A stretch of DNA of 64,000 bases from JAIQFL01 sp035295745. Its GTDB lineage: Bacteria > Acidobacteriota > Terriglobia > Bryobacterales > Bryobacteraceae. Location: the NCBI GenBank assembly GCA_035295745.1, contig DATGIL010000056.1, positions 145,680 to 209,679 on the forward strand, in the 5' to 3' direction. Numbering within the stretch: the stretch's first letter is position 1; the number at the start of each line of letters is the position of its first letter. A program made the position numbers and the translations under genes. Shown piece by piece: positions 43,901-51,107 of the stretch. The notes beneath the pieces are model-generated. The model ran no database searches. It worked only from the letters and a program-made list of their open reading frames with translations, and was not told where the DNA came from.

Positions 43901-44377
43901 CGCGCCATCGACCTGTTGCCGAAGGCGGCATATCCGCTGGTCAATGCCGGAGAGGTGCAGGCGGAGTTGGGCGACACCGCGGCGGCGACCAAGCTCTTCC
44001 AGCGCGCCATGGAGGTGGACCCGTCCGATGCTGAAGCGCCCAACCAACTCGGCATGATGGCGGCACGCGCCAATCGCAATGCCGAAGCCAAGGACTGGTT
44101 CCAGAAGGCCATCGCTCTCAAACGCGACCACGCTGGCGCCATCAACAATCTCGGCGTACTATATCTGCAGATGGGTCAGACCAACGATGCCGTCGCGGCC
44201 TTCGAATACGGCATCAAGATGGTGCCCAAAGATGAGCTGATGTACATGAATCTGGGGCGGACGTACATCAAGATGGGCGATCGGACCAAGGCACGGGAGA
44301 CGATGCTGAGGCTCCTGGAAGAGAAGCCCGATAGCGCCGCGGCTGTCAAAGCCTTGCGCGAACTGGAGAATCGATGA
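40997..44377 (+). CDS. Exported FG-GAP/VCBS-ASPIC/UnbV protein with C-terminal TPRs
   Basis: 1126 residues from ATG 40997; an upstream in-frame GTG at 40955 lies in the hairpin repeat. The N-terminus (TRRELLATLTAAACWHPRRALA) is a signal peptide with Tat-like RR. Residues 180-620 carry integrin-like calcium loops, for example 'GDFDDDGQDEVYV', 'DYDRDGRVDLYL', 'DFDGDGWPDLYVAND', 'DFDDDGRPDLYVSN' and 'DLDGDGNLDILL'. An ASPIC/UnbV domain follows ('IGIRLVGTRSNRDAIGARV', 'VRVQWPTGAHQEF'). After a thioredoxin-like or linker part, residues 870-1120 form TPR repeats ('AWNNLGGVDSGSGKLPAAL'). Probably a periplasmic or cell-surface binding scaffold. Its ATGA overlap couples it to a small downstream gene. 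Confidence 0.9.
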   Translation: MTRRELLATLTAAACWHPRRALAAPFPVHFRKPSPHELLAPYIQPGADAFPGEKVAMEIAAELRRLAASGALPLPTRHRPVSPDVFEADVSTASPQPVQSIRFYVLPLDTIRYEIQNTQPTGVEYRVGHLHYQWKDGKFAELRPVRETMARVPHPLFRDVTAELFGASDTFREQLLRGIPYWRARLDSASGIDIYGNQGIAVGDFDDDGQDEVYVCQPGGLPNRLYRMRDGHMQDITDHAGVGLLDDTSSALFLDLRNIGRQDLVVLRASGPVLFLNQGDGTFALRRDAFQFRAPIQGSFTGMSAADYDRDGRVDLYLCTYTYFQSEDQYRYPVPYHDAQNGPPNYLFRNQLKADGSGVFEDVTASTGLDQNNNRFSFAPAWCDFDGDGWPDLYVANDFGQHNLYKNTQGRFHDIAAEAYVEDMGPGMSASWFDFDDDGRPDLYVSNMWSEAGQRVVREAAFRPVSEGGLREPYRRHTKGNSLYQNRGDGTFADASEGQGVEMGRWAWSSGGFDFDNDRSPEIFVTCGMLTGPNETDLMSFFWRQVVAKSPISAGERSEAYENGWNAINQLIREDYSWNGREPNVFYARRNGAYHDLSGVSGLDCALDSRAFAVTDLDGDGNLDILLKSRLGPQVKAFQNDCAGGRKAIGIRLVGTRSNRDAIGARVEVDGRMQFVQAGSGYVSQHTKVLYFGLGGSDLANLVRVQWPTGAHQEFRALTAGYLYEITEGSVGLRRQAFRGAAHKQTIPPPQGDNQTRSHDTWLLEAVPLPDKRKGPGLLYIGEGESPNVPAEVVNLRKESPDVAAGYALFRRYLLDWRTALVLPLVLLIDEQSRVHKLYANVPDAATLGADLKLMRDGNRRDLALPFHGDYLNLARRNYFKLGAAFYWAGYPDLALPYLEETVRQSPENDKALNAIGQIHLDAGRFEAARPYLQKAVAVNPRLGEAWNNLGGVDSGSGKLPAALANYQRAIDLLPKAAYPLVNAGEVQAELGDTAAATKLFQRAMEVDPSDAEAPNQLGMMAARANRNAEAKDWFQKAIALKRDHAGAINNLGVLYLQMGQTNDAVAAFEYGIKMVPKDELMYMNLGRTYIKMGDRTKARETMLRLLEEKPDSAAAVKALRELENR

Positions 44378-44604
44378 AGCTGGTTGTGATTCTGCTGATG
44401 ATGCTGGCGCTCGATGAGACGGTGGATCAGGTCGCGGCATCCGGTCAGGTAGTGGGGATCACGGCGACGCCAGAAGAGCGCCTGGGCCCGCCTGCACTGA
44501 TCGCTCCGGGGGTGCCGCCGGCATTAGGCTTTCGGATGATTGAAGGCAAGCTGCGGCATCGCTTCGGCGACCTGGACTTAGTGCTCGACGACGCTGGACA
44601 TTAG
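44374..44604 (+). CDS. Small hypothetical protein
   Basis: 76 residues. The ATG overlaps the previous stop (ATGA), the main reason to accept it. The first 13 residues (KLVVILLMMLALD) are hydrophobic but short for a signal. The rest is Pro/Gly-rich with 'ALGFRMIEGKLRHRFGDLDLVLD'. No family recognised. Its 3' end overlaps the convergent vapC end by four bases. Confidence 0.5.
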   Translation: MKLVVILLMMLALDETVDQVAASGQVVGITATPEERLGPPALIAPGVPPALGFRMIEGKLRHRFGDLDLVLDDAGH

Positions 44605-44999
44605 CACCTGTTCCTAGGGTTTTCCTCGGGAGGGCAGTACGCAATTCCCAGTTCTGTTGCTAGTCTGGCGACCCTTTCGTCCGCAGTCCAGAGTTGCATG
44701 TGCTGAGCCAGGACGGATGCCAATAAATGGACATCGATCCAGCCTGCACCTCGACCGTGTAAGCCGCGAAGCCGAACGAATTCGACGACCTCGCGATGCG
44801 GGATTCTAACGGACTGCTGAATGTGTTCGTATTGTTTGAGTAATTGCAGCCGGCCTCCGCGGTCGCCGATCAGGAGTTCTCCGTAGACTAACTCATGCCC
44901 GACGGCCTCGTTGCGGCGGAGCAGCCTAATTAGTCCGGCCCGGTAGGGTTCGCGGCCGATGAGCATGCGAATCCAAACGGAGGTGTCCACCAAGACCAT
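44601..44999 (-). CDS. vapC: VapC-type PIN-domain toxin
   Basis: 132 residues. PIN-domain ribonuclease with 'MVLVDTSVWIRML' (first catalytic Asp5), 'ELVYGELLIGD' (Glu) and 'GAGWIDVHLLASVLAQHMQLWTADERV' (C-terminal acidic residues). VapC toxins cut tRNA or rRNA. Its ATG shares a base with the antitoxin stop (TGATG), the classic toxin-antitoxin arrangement. The 'IGDRGGRLQLLKQYEHIQQS' variant is common in environmental VapCs. Confidence 0.92.
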   Translation of the reverse strand: MVLVDTSVWIRMLIGREPYRAGLIRLLRRNEAVGHELVYGELLIGDRGGRLQLLKQYEHIQQSVRIPHREVVEFVRLRGLHGRGAGWIDVHLLASVLAQHMQLWTADERVARLATELGIAYCPPEENPRNRC

Positions 45000-45226
45000 C
45001 AGGCCACCCGGTTTTCGTCTTCGTCACCTATCGCCGGCGGCTCACGTCGTCGCGGTACGTCTTCGGCGTCGGGTTCTGATCCTGCGAACTCTCTCAGGCG
45101 CTGATAAGCCGCGTGACGCAACAGAGCCTGCAAACCCATCCGTACCGCCTCTGTGTCCGTTTTCGCGCCGCAGGCCTCTTTGGCGTCTTTCAGAAGATCC
45201 TCGTCGATATTCAAAGTCTTCTTCAT
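44999..45226 (-). CDS. vapB: VapB-type ribbon-helix-helix antitoxin
   Basis: 75 residues from ATG 45226; an in-frame start at 45292 would add a non-homologous Arg-rich stretch. 'MKKTLNIDEDLLKDAKEACG' and 'KTDTEAVRMGLQALLRHAA' match the VapB ribbon-helix-helix/DUF2191 group that dimerises on DNA. The acidic C-terminus ('EPDAEDVP', 'GDEDENRV') should bind the toxin. It overlaps vapC by one base and probably autoregulates the pair. Confidence 0.9.
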   Translation of the reverse strand: MKKTLNIDEDLLKDAKEACGAKTDTEAVRMGLQALLRHAAYQRLREFAGSEPDAEDVPRRREPPAIGDEDENRVA

Positions 45227-45300
45227 ACGTACAAGTTTACCATGTCTATATGGCTCTTTCGTACATACTGCCCGATGAAGCATCGTCCTCAACTATTTGT

Positions 45301-45352
45301 GTGGCGCAAACACTTCTGTTTCCCGCTTCGACAACTCTGTCGACGCTTTTCG
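45301..45352. repeat. Paired-hairpin repeat, left half only (copy 7)
   Basis: Starts GTGGCGCAAACACTTC, with an inner hairpin whose TCGACA and TGTCGA core pairs around ACTC, then CGCTTTTCGCG. It lies between vapBC and the monooxygenase operon end. The left-arm orientation is the reverse of the half-copies at 20.4 and 22.9 kb. Confidence 0.8.
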
Positions 45353-45409
45353 CGCGTTCACCAGGTCTCGACAGTGCCTCTGAACTTCCCCGAATCTGCT
45401 TACAATCCG

Positions 45410-46867
45410 CTACTCGAAGACGTAATCTTCCGCCGACGCGCCCCTCGTACGCCGTTGGTACGCCACCACTGAGGCCGGCCAAATCGCAGTGCTTTCTCCC
45501 GTCCTCTCGTCCTGATACCAGCTTTTGCAGCCCGACTCCCACACGGTGCCCGGCAGCCTTCCGCGCAATTCCTCTACGAACTGGCGCTGGCTGTCCGGGC
45601 GCACTTCCATCACCCGCTGGCCGCGCTTCTCCATCATCCGCAGACAGCTCATCACGTAACGCACCTGGGCTTCGATCATCAAAATCACCGAATTGTGCCC
45701 CAGGCCGGTGTTGGGTCCCAGAAGAAAGAACAAATTGGGAAAGCCGTTGACCGTGATCCCCAGATACGCGCTGATCCTTTCGCGCCACGCTTCGTGAATC
45801 TCGATGCCGCCGCGACCCGTCAGGCGAATGCCGCGCAGCATGTCGGTGACGCGAAAGCCGGTGCCATAGACGATCACGTCGATGGGCCGCTCTGTGCCGT
45901 CCGCGGTCACGACCGACTGCGCGCGCACTTCCGAGATGCCCGTCGTGACCAGTTCGACATTCGGCCGCATCAGCGCCGGATAGAATTCGCTCGAGATCAC
46001 GATGCGCTTGCATCCGAATTCATAGTCCGGCGTGAGACGGGCGCGCAATTCCGGGTCGGACACCTGTTTCGCCAAATGCCGCCGTGCCTGCTTCTCGCCG
46101 AGCGCGCGCAATTTCCGATTGCCCAGAAAGCTGAAGACATACATCTCCAGGCTCCAGAACAGCATCGTGCGCAGCAGCCAGGTAGCACCGGGGACGCGCC
46201 GGAAGATTCGCCGCCAATTCTCGGGAATCGGCCCATCCGCCCGCGGCAGAATCCAGGCCGGCGTGCGCTGGAAGACGGAAAGCTTGCCCGCCTGTGTCGC
46301 AATCCGGGGAACGAACTGTACCGCGCTCGCACCGGTGCCGATCACGGCTACATTTTTGCTTTCGAGATTCACGCTCGAATCCCACTCAGCAGAGTGAAAA
46401 GCGGGACCAGCGAAGCGCTCCAATCCGCGAATCTCGGGAAATCGCGGCACATGCAGCGCTCCCATTCCCGAGACCAGCACCCGCGCGTCGATGCGGAGAT
46501 CGTCGCCCGCCATCGCGTGCCAGACGCCCTGTTGCTCGTCCCAGGCGGCCTCGTGCAGCGGCGTCCGCAAACGAATCCGATCAGCGACGCCGTGGCATTT
46601 GGCGGATTCGCGCAGGTAGTCGAGGATCTCGGGCTGTTCGGCGTAGCGCCTGCTCCAATCGGGATTGCGGTCGAAGGAGAAAGAGTAGAGATGCGAAGGG
46701 ACGTCGCAGGCACATCCCGGATAGCGGTTGTACCACCACGTGCCACCGATCTCTTCGCCCTTTTCGATGACGAGGAACGACTCGATGCCGGCCTTACGGA
46801 GTTGGATGGCCATGCAGAGGCCCGAGAAGCCTGCGCCTACGATCAGGACATCTACCGACTCGAGCAT
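45410..46867 (-). CDS. Baeyer-Villiger-type flavin monooxygenase
   Basis: 485 residues. FAD-binding GAGFSG at 11-16 and NADPH-binding GTGASA at 177-182. 'GGTWWYNRYPGCACDVPSHLYSFSF' and the fingerprint FAGPAFHSAEW at 152-162 (FxGxxxHxxxW) mark a Baeyer-Villiger monooxygenase rather than a generic flavin monooxygenase. It inserts one oxygen from O2 beside a ketone carbonyl, giving an ester or lactone, in the cytosol with NADPH. Its ATG shares one base with the esterase stop (TGATG), and it is last in the six-gene operon. With the esterase it forms a standard ketone-to-acid-plus-alcohol pair. The substrate is not readable. Confidence 0.92.
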   Translation of the reverse strand: MLESVDVLIVGAGFSGLCMAIQLRKAGIESFLVIEKGEEIGGTWWYNRYPGCACDVPSHLYSFSFDRNPDWSRRYAEQPEILDYLRESAKCHGVADRIRLRTPLHEAAWDEQQGVWHAMAGDDLRIDARVLVSGMGALHVPRFPEIRGLERFAGPAFHSAEWDSSVNLESKNVAVIGTGASAVQFVPRIATQAGKLSVFQRTPAWILPRADGPIPENWRRIFRRVPGATWLLRTMLFWSLEMYVFSFLGNRKLRALGEKQARRHLAKQVSDPELRARLTPDYEFGCKRIVISSEFYPALMRPNVELVTTGISEVRAQSVVTADGTERPIDVIVYGTGFRVTDMLRGIRLTGRGGIEIHEAWRERISAYLGITVNGFPNLFFLLGPNTGLGHNSVILMIEAQVRYVMSCLRMMEKRGQRVMEVRPDSQRQFVEELRGRLPGTVWESGCKSWYQDERTGESTAIWPASVVAYQRRTRGASAEDYVFE

Positions 46868-47769
46868 CAGATACGGGTTCCGGCCGGCAGCGGTGCCGCT
46901 ACCTTGGCATGCCGCATCAGGAAGGCAGTCGCTTCGCTCATCGACTCGCGAGATTCGGGCATCGTGGGAAGGATGAGCTGCCAGCAGTGCGGAACGACAG
47001 GCCAGACCTTCAGATCGACGGTGACTCCCGCGGTCCGCGCGCGCTCGGCCAGGCGCGTGGAATCGTCCACCAGCACTTCATCCGCACCGGCGTGAATTAA
47101 CAGCGGCGGTAGTCCGGCCAGGTCTCCGTAGAGTGGAGACGCCAACGGAGTGCGAGGATCGGCGCCCCCCAGATAGAGACGCGCTCCCAGTGCGATATTG
47201 GCGCCCAGGAACATCGCACAGCGTCTGTCATTGCGGCGAATCGACTCCCCCGTAGCCGCGAGATCGGTCCATGGTGAGAATACCGCCGCGGCAGCAGGCA
47301 ACGTGCCACCCCGGTCGCGAATCGCCAACAGCAGCGCCAGCGCGAGTCCGCCTCCCGCAGAATCGCCTGCGATGACCGCAGGTCGCAGGGCGCTCGACAC
47401 AGCCACGGCATCGTCCACCGCGGCAGGGAAGGGATTTTCGGGTGCGAGCCGGTAATTCGGAGCGAAGACGCGAAAGCCCTGCTGGGCGAACGCCACGGTG
47501 ATGGGACGATGCGTCTCAGCGGAGCAGGCGACGTATCCGCCGCCATGCAGATAGAGCATGGTCACGCCGCTGGATAGCGACGACTCCACCCATTCGCCCA
47601 GGACGCCGCCCACCTGCGCGGGCGCGATCGTCACGCCCTGCGGGATGCGGTAAGGCGCCGGCGTCATCAGCTTGCGGACACGCGCGGCGTTTCCCTCGGC
47701 GCGCGCCAATGCCGGCTTGAACTTCAGCTTGAGCACCCACACCGCGATATGGGCTTGCAGGCTGGCCAT
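46867..47769 (-). CDS. HSL-family alpha/beta hydrolase (esterase)
   Basis: 300 residues from ATG 47769, sharing one base with the upstream stop. Hormone-sensitive-lipase family: oxyanion 'LYLHGGGYVACSAETH' (HGGG at 75-78), nucleophile Ser137 in 'GDSAGGGLAL', Asp in 'IHAGADEVLVDD' and His in 'VWPVVPHCWQ'. 'YRLAPENPFPAAVDDAV' is the usual acyl-pocket region. No signal peptide, so cytosolic. Placed directly before a Baeyer-Villiger monooxygenase gene with a TGATG junction, it most simply hydrolyses the ester made by that enzyme. Confidence 0.93.
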   Translation of the reverse strand: MASLQAHIAVWVLKLKFKPALARAEGNAARVRKLMTPAPYRIPQGVTIAPAQVGGVLGEWVESSLSSGVTMLYLHGGGYVACSAETHRPITVAFAQQGFRVFAPNYRLAPENPFPAAVDDAVAVSSALRPAVIAGDSAGGGLALALLLAIRDRGGTLPAAAAVFSPWTDLAATGESIRRNDRRCAMFLGANIALGARLYLGGADPRTPLASPLYGDLAGLPPLLIHAGADEVLVDDSTRLAERARTAGVTVDLKVWPVVPHCWQLILPTMPESRESMSEATAFLMRHAKVAAPLPAGTRI

Positions 47770-49205
47770 CAGGGCTCCACGGCAGCATCGAATACGCCGG
47801 TGGAGATTTCGCCGGCGCGTTTCATCTGCACGAAGATGCGGTACTGGCCTGCTTTGGGAAATCCCCAAGGGAACATCGCCTCCGCAGGCAGGCCGGACTC
47901 CATCATCATGTGTCCGGCATGCGGATTATCGGGCTGCGTCAGAGCGATGGCAGGCATGGGCACAGAGCCCGAGGGGTGCACATGCGCGAAGACGCTGCGA
48001 TCGGTGCTGACGAACGCGGCATGTCCCAGCATCCCCATGTAGAGTTCCATGTCGGTGGCGGGCTTTCCCTGCGCATCCTCCAGTCGGAAGCGAAACTCCT
48101 GCGGCTGCCGTGCGCGGAGTTTCCCGTCGCCGCGCTCCCACACCATGCGATAGCCATTCGGTAGCGGACTCACCGTGCGTGCCGGACTGGCGGCGACCGG
48201 CGGCCCGCTGCCACCTGCATCGTCGCCCATCAGCGGAGTCCCCGCAATCGCCGGCACGTCGATTTCGCCCGTGGCCGTTTCGCCGATGCCGATGGCGTGC
48301 ACCACGTCGCCATAGAGGGCGTAGTGGCCTGCCGGCATGTCGGGAAGGTGCTGCTCGAAGTTGCCATCCGTGCCACGCTCGGGATGCAGGTGCCACACCA
48401 AATCCATCTCGGGGACGTGGATCACATAGAGGTGCATCAGGTGATTGTGATCCGGCACCAGGTCGTCGGTGCTGCGGTTGAGCCAGCCGGGATTCTGCAA
48501 CTCCAGCACGAGCCGGTTCCCATCCACCACGCTGGGCTTCAATTGCAGCGGCTTGTAAATATTCCGGCTGTAAAAGCTGGCATCGGAACTCCACCAGCTG
48601 TTGCCAAAATATAAGGCGGCGCATACCAGCACCGCGGTGATCACCATGACGGCGCGCGATCGGCGCAGGCGTGCGGCGTCGGGCTGCTTTCCGGGTTCGA
48701 GCATGGCATCGCGCACCGCCGCTCCAGCGATGCTCACCAGTCCGAAGCACAGCACCAATCCGAGGAAGATCAGAGTTCCGGCGACCGCCTTTTGCATCCC
48801 GGCGATCTTAGTGGCGAGGGCCGGCACTGGCACCGAAACTCGGCCGGGACCCTGCGCGCCATCGACATCCACCTGCACCTGCCACGATCCGGTCTGCATC
48901 AGCCAGAGGTTGCCGGTGTAAAATTGCGGATCGTCGTGCGAAGGCGTGGCGCTGTCGGCGATTGGAGAGAATTGCGCGCCTTTGTACCCGAGGCGCAGCG
49001 GCACAATGTGGATCTGGCGTACGTCTGGCGTGGCGCTGCGGATCTCGATCTCGGCAACACCCGGCACCGCCTGCGGAGGCCGAATTGTGATCAGCAGGCG
49101 GTAAGGACCGGCATTGCCTTCGAAAAAGACGTCGGGGCTGCCCACATGGGCCAGAAGCGGCAGGGCAGCCACAGCCATACAAACGGAAAGCAGCTTGAGC
49201 TTCAT
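47769..49205 (-). CDS. Exported two-TM protein with metal-binding YtkA-like domain; PmoB-like architecture
   Basis: 478 residues from ATG 49205. The signal peptide is residues 1-19, and cleavage after LLA would leave His20 as the mature N-terminus. A beta domain runs to about 135, ending in the 'GSWQVQVDV' strand. TM helices lie at about 140-163 and 184-201. A second soluble domain (220-478) holds 'PDHNHLMHLYVIHVPEMDLVWHLHPE' in overlapping blocks, 'GHAAFVSTDRSVFAHVHP' and 'HAGHMMM', clusters of His and Met suited to copper. Signal-beta domain-two TM-beta domain is the layout of PmoB/AmoB, but the PmoB HxH copper ligands appear as QxQ (109/111). The gene sits one base from the PmoC-like gene. 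The PmoB link is inference; a YtkA/CopC-type copper protein is the conservative call. Confidence 0.75.
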   Translation of the reverse strand: MKLKLLSVCMAVAALPLLAHVGSPDVFFEGNAGPYRLLITIRPPQAVPGVAEIEIRSATPDVRQIHIVPLRLGYKGAQFSPIADSATPSHDDPQFYTGNLWLMQTGSWQVQVDVDGAQGPGRVSVPVPALATKIAGMQKAVAGTLIFLGLVLCFGLVSIAGAAVRDAMLEPGKQPDAARLRRSRAVMVITAVLVCAALYFGNSWWSSDASFYSRNIYKPLQLKPSVVDGNRLVLELQNPGWLNRSTDDLVPDHNHLMHLYVIHVPEMDLVWHLHPERGTDGNFEQHLPDMPAGHYALYGDVVHAIGIGETATGEIDVPAIAGTPLMGDDAGGSGPPVAASPARTVSPLPNGYRMVWERGDGKLRARQPQEFRFRLEDAQGKPATDMELYMGMLGHAAFVSTDRSVFAHVHPSGSVPMPAIALTQPDNPHAGHMMMESGLPAEAMFPWGFPKAGQYRIFVQMKRAGEISTGVFDAAVEP

Positions 49206-49206
49206 A

Positions 49207-50382
49207 CTATCTGCGGATGCGCTGCATCCAGTTGCCCCACTGCAGGCCAAGCCACGTGGTGATCATGGCAGTAAGCACTGCCAGGCCCGCTTCCTGCCAC
49301 AAGTCGGCGCCCTTCTCCAAAGGGAGGAAACCCCATCGGGCCAGAATCGAGGCTTCGGAGACATAGTAGCCGAAGTACTTGCTTCCGAAGAACCAATTGC
49401 GGGCGGCCGGCGAGGACAAGAAGGTCGCAAAAGGCCATTGCACGATGGCAAAAACAGTCACAAAGGCCACTCCTGAAACCATGGCTTGCTTCAGGGTGCC
49501 CCATCCTTTCGTTCGCTGCCAGATCAGGTCGAGCACGAACGCGGGCACGATGAGCAGCATCGGAAACTCTGGTGGCGTGAACTGGTGGAGTTGATGGTAG
49601 ACCGGTCCAAGTTTTGGTTCCGCCGGGAACAGCGGCAGAATCCGGCCGATCAGGAAGACCATGCCGAAATAGACGCCGGCGACCGTGGTGGCAGCCCACT
49701 TGAATTTGCTGGCGCGCGCGACTCCCGCCAGTACGGGCGGCGCGGTCAGCGCGAGCAGGCGGTAGAAATGCGCCTGGTGCATCAGGGCGCGCTGCGTGAT
49801 CTCCATCTGCACGATGGTCAGAATCACCAGAATCATGCCGCCGATGTAGAGGAACATGGTGCGCAAGTGATCGTGCAGTTCGCCTGTGGCGCGATTCATC
49901 TGTCCCAGGATCAGGATGAGCGCGCCTGCGTGGACTGCGAAGATGCCGAGTGCCAGGACCATGTGAGGCGGGCTCAGAATTTTGACATCCAGGCCGTAGG
50001 CATCGTGCCACCAGTTGTCGAACGGCGCCGAAGTGATCATGGCAATTCCGCCCCAGGCTGCGATGAAAGCACCCAGCGGGCCACGGAAACCCCAGAGCCA
50101 AACCGAACAGTCGCGTAGCGGCGACAGCGGGTTGAACGTGGTGGAGAGGACCAGGTAGCCGCACGAGATTCCGGCCAGCACGCCGCACAGGTGGATGGCG
50201 ATATGTGCCGGTGTCCAGAAGGTGTCGCGGCCAATCGAGCGGTGCCAGGAAATGTCCCAGTGGGTGCCTACAATGGCAAACGTCACGGCAGCCACGGAGC
50301 ACCAGATGTACCAGGGCACGTGTGGTTGACTGACAGGTGTTTCGGCAGTGGTTCGTTCCACGCCGGTTGCGAGTGAACTCAT
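49207..50382 (-). CDS. PmoC/AmoC-like integral membrane protein with both copper-site motifs
   Basis: 391 residues with about nine or ten hydrophobic segments. Residues 43-60 carry Asp43, His47 and His60 (DISWH and RDTFWTPAH), spacing 4 and 13. Residues 122-140 carry Asp122, His126 and His140 (DNWWH and LSPPH), spacing 4 and 14. From memory, Methylococcus PmoC has CuC ligands Asp156/His160/His173 and CuD ligands Asn227/His231/His245, exactly the same spacings, and its CuC segment reads TWHQ...RDTDFTPSH. This argues for true homology to the copper membrane monooxygenase C subunit. It is longer than PmoC, with about 200 extra C-terminal residues including further helices. No PmoA-like gene is in the window. 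It is central in a gapless operon with copper-type proteins and oxygenation enzymes. Confidence 0.8.
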   Translation of the reverse strand: MSSLATGVERTTAETPVSQPHVPWYIWCSVAAVTFAIVGTHWDISWHRSIGRDTFWTPAHIAIHLCGVLAGISCGYLVLSTTFNPLSPLRDCSVWLWGFRGPLGAFIAAWGGIAMITSAPFDNWWHDAYGLDVKILSPPHMVLALGIFAVHAGALILILGQMNRATGELHDHLRTMFLYIGGMILVILTIVQMEITQRALMHQAHFYRLLALTAPPVLAGVARASKFKWAATTVAGVYFGMVFLIGRILPLFPAEPKLGPVYHQLHQFTPPEFPMLLIVPAFVLDLIWQRTKGWGTLKQAMVSGVAFVTVFAIVQWPFATFLSSPAARNWFFGSKYFGYYVSEASILARWGFLPLEKGADLWQEAGLAVLTAMITTWLGLQWGNWMQRIRR

Positions 50383-50397
50383 CGACTCATACCCCCT

Positions 50398-51105
50398 TTA
50401 TGGTCGCGCCTGGGTAACGGCCCGTGTCATCAGCGTCAGTTCGCCGCCGCCACGGGGTTCGATATTGATTATGGCACCCGCCGGGAGGCGCAACGACGCG
50501 CTGTACCAGAACGGGTGGTTGAATTTCGCTTTGTAATTGTAAATCCAGATGAGCGGTTCCACGGAGCCATCCGGAAGCTGGGCGACGGCCATAAAAGACG
50601 AGCCTTCTTCGGCCCCCCTGGCGCGGACGCCCGCCAGCGCGATCGGGGCCTTCAGCGTCAACTCGCCATTCACTGCGATGCCGCCATGCTCCGCGCGTGC
50701 GGGCGTCGCGGGTGGGAAATCCGGAATTCGCGGCAGGAATTTGGGGTCACCCTCCGGTGCGCCGCCTTCGACCCAATCTGCGATGAGCTCCAGTTGTTCC
50801 TGCGTGAGTCCCTGATCGTCCTGAAACTCCCCGAATCCTTTTACTGCACCCCATGGCGGCATACGGCGCTCCAAAACTTCTTCTTTGATCGCCTTGGCCC
50901 AGGGCCGCGCTTCCTCATACTTCAGTAGAGAAAAGGCGCTGCCGCCCGGACGGTGGCACGCGGCGCAGCGGCGGTAGACCAACCTCGAGATTTCGCCGGA
51001 AAACGTAATCGGCGTGGTGATCACGTCGTGAGCGCTGGAGTGGTCGGACAGAATCATCGCCAGAAGCACCAGAGGCGGTCCGAATCTGAGAGAGGCCTTC
51101 CGCAT
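50398..51105 (-). CDS. Exported c-type cytochrome with C-terminal monooxygenase-like beta domain
   Basis: 235 residues. Signal peptide 1-25 ('PPLVLLAMILSDHSSA'). One covalent heme site at Cys47, Cys50 and His51 (CAACH), followed by 'RPGGSAFSLLKYEEARPWAKAI' and a likely axial Met82 in MPPW. The C-terminal 110 residues ('AVAQLPDGSVEPLIWIYNYKAKFNHPFWYSASLRLPAG' in overlapping blocks) resemble the second half of copper type II, ascorbate-dependent monooxygenase-like proteins that often follow such a heme domain. It lies between the metal-binding protein (two-base gap) and the PmoC-like gene (15-base gap), so it may deliver electrons to that enzyme. The electron-donor role is inferred. Confidence 0.85.
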   Translation of the reverse strand: MRKASLRFGPPLVLLAMILSDHSSAHDVITTPITFSGEISRLVYRRCAACHRPGGSAFSLLKYEEARPWAKAIKEEVLERRMPPWGAVKGFGEFQDDQGLTQEQLELIADWVEGGAPEGDPKFLPRIPDFPPATPARAEHGGIAVNGELTLKAPIALAGVRARGAEEGSSFMAVAQLPDGSVEPLIWIYNYKAKFNHPFWYSASLRLPAGAIINIEPRGGGELTLMTRAVTQARP

Positions 51106-51107
51106 GG

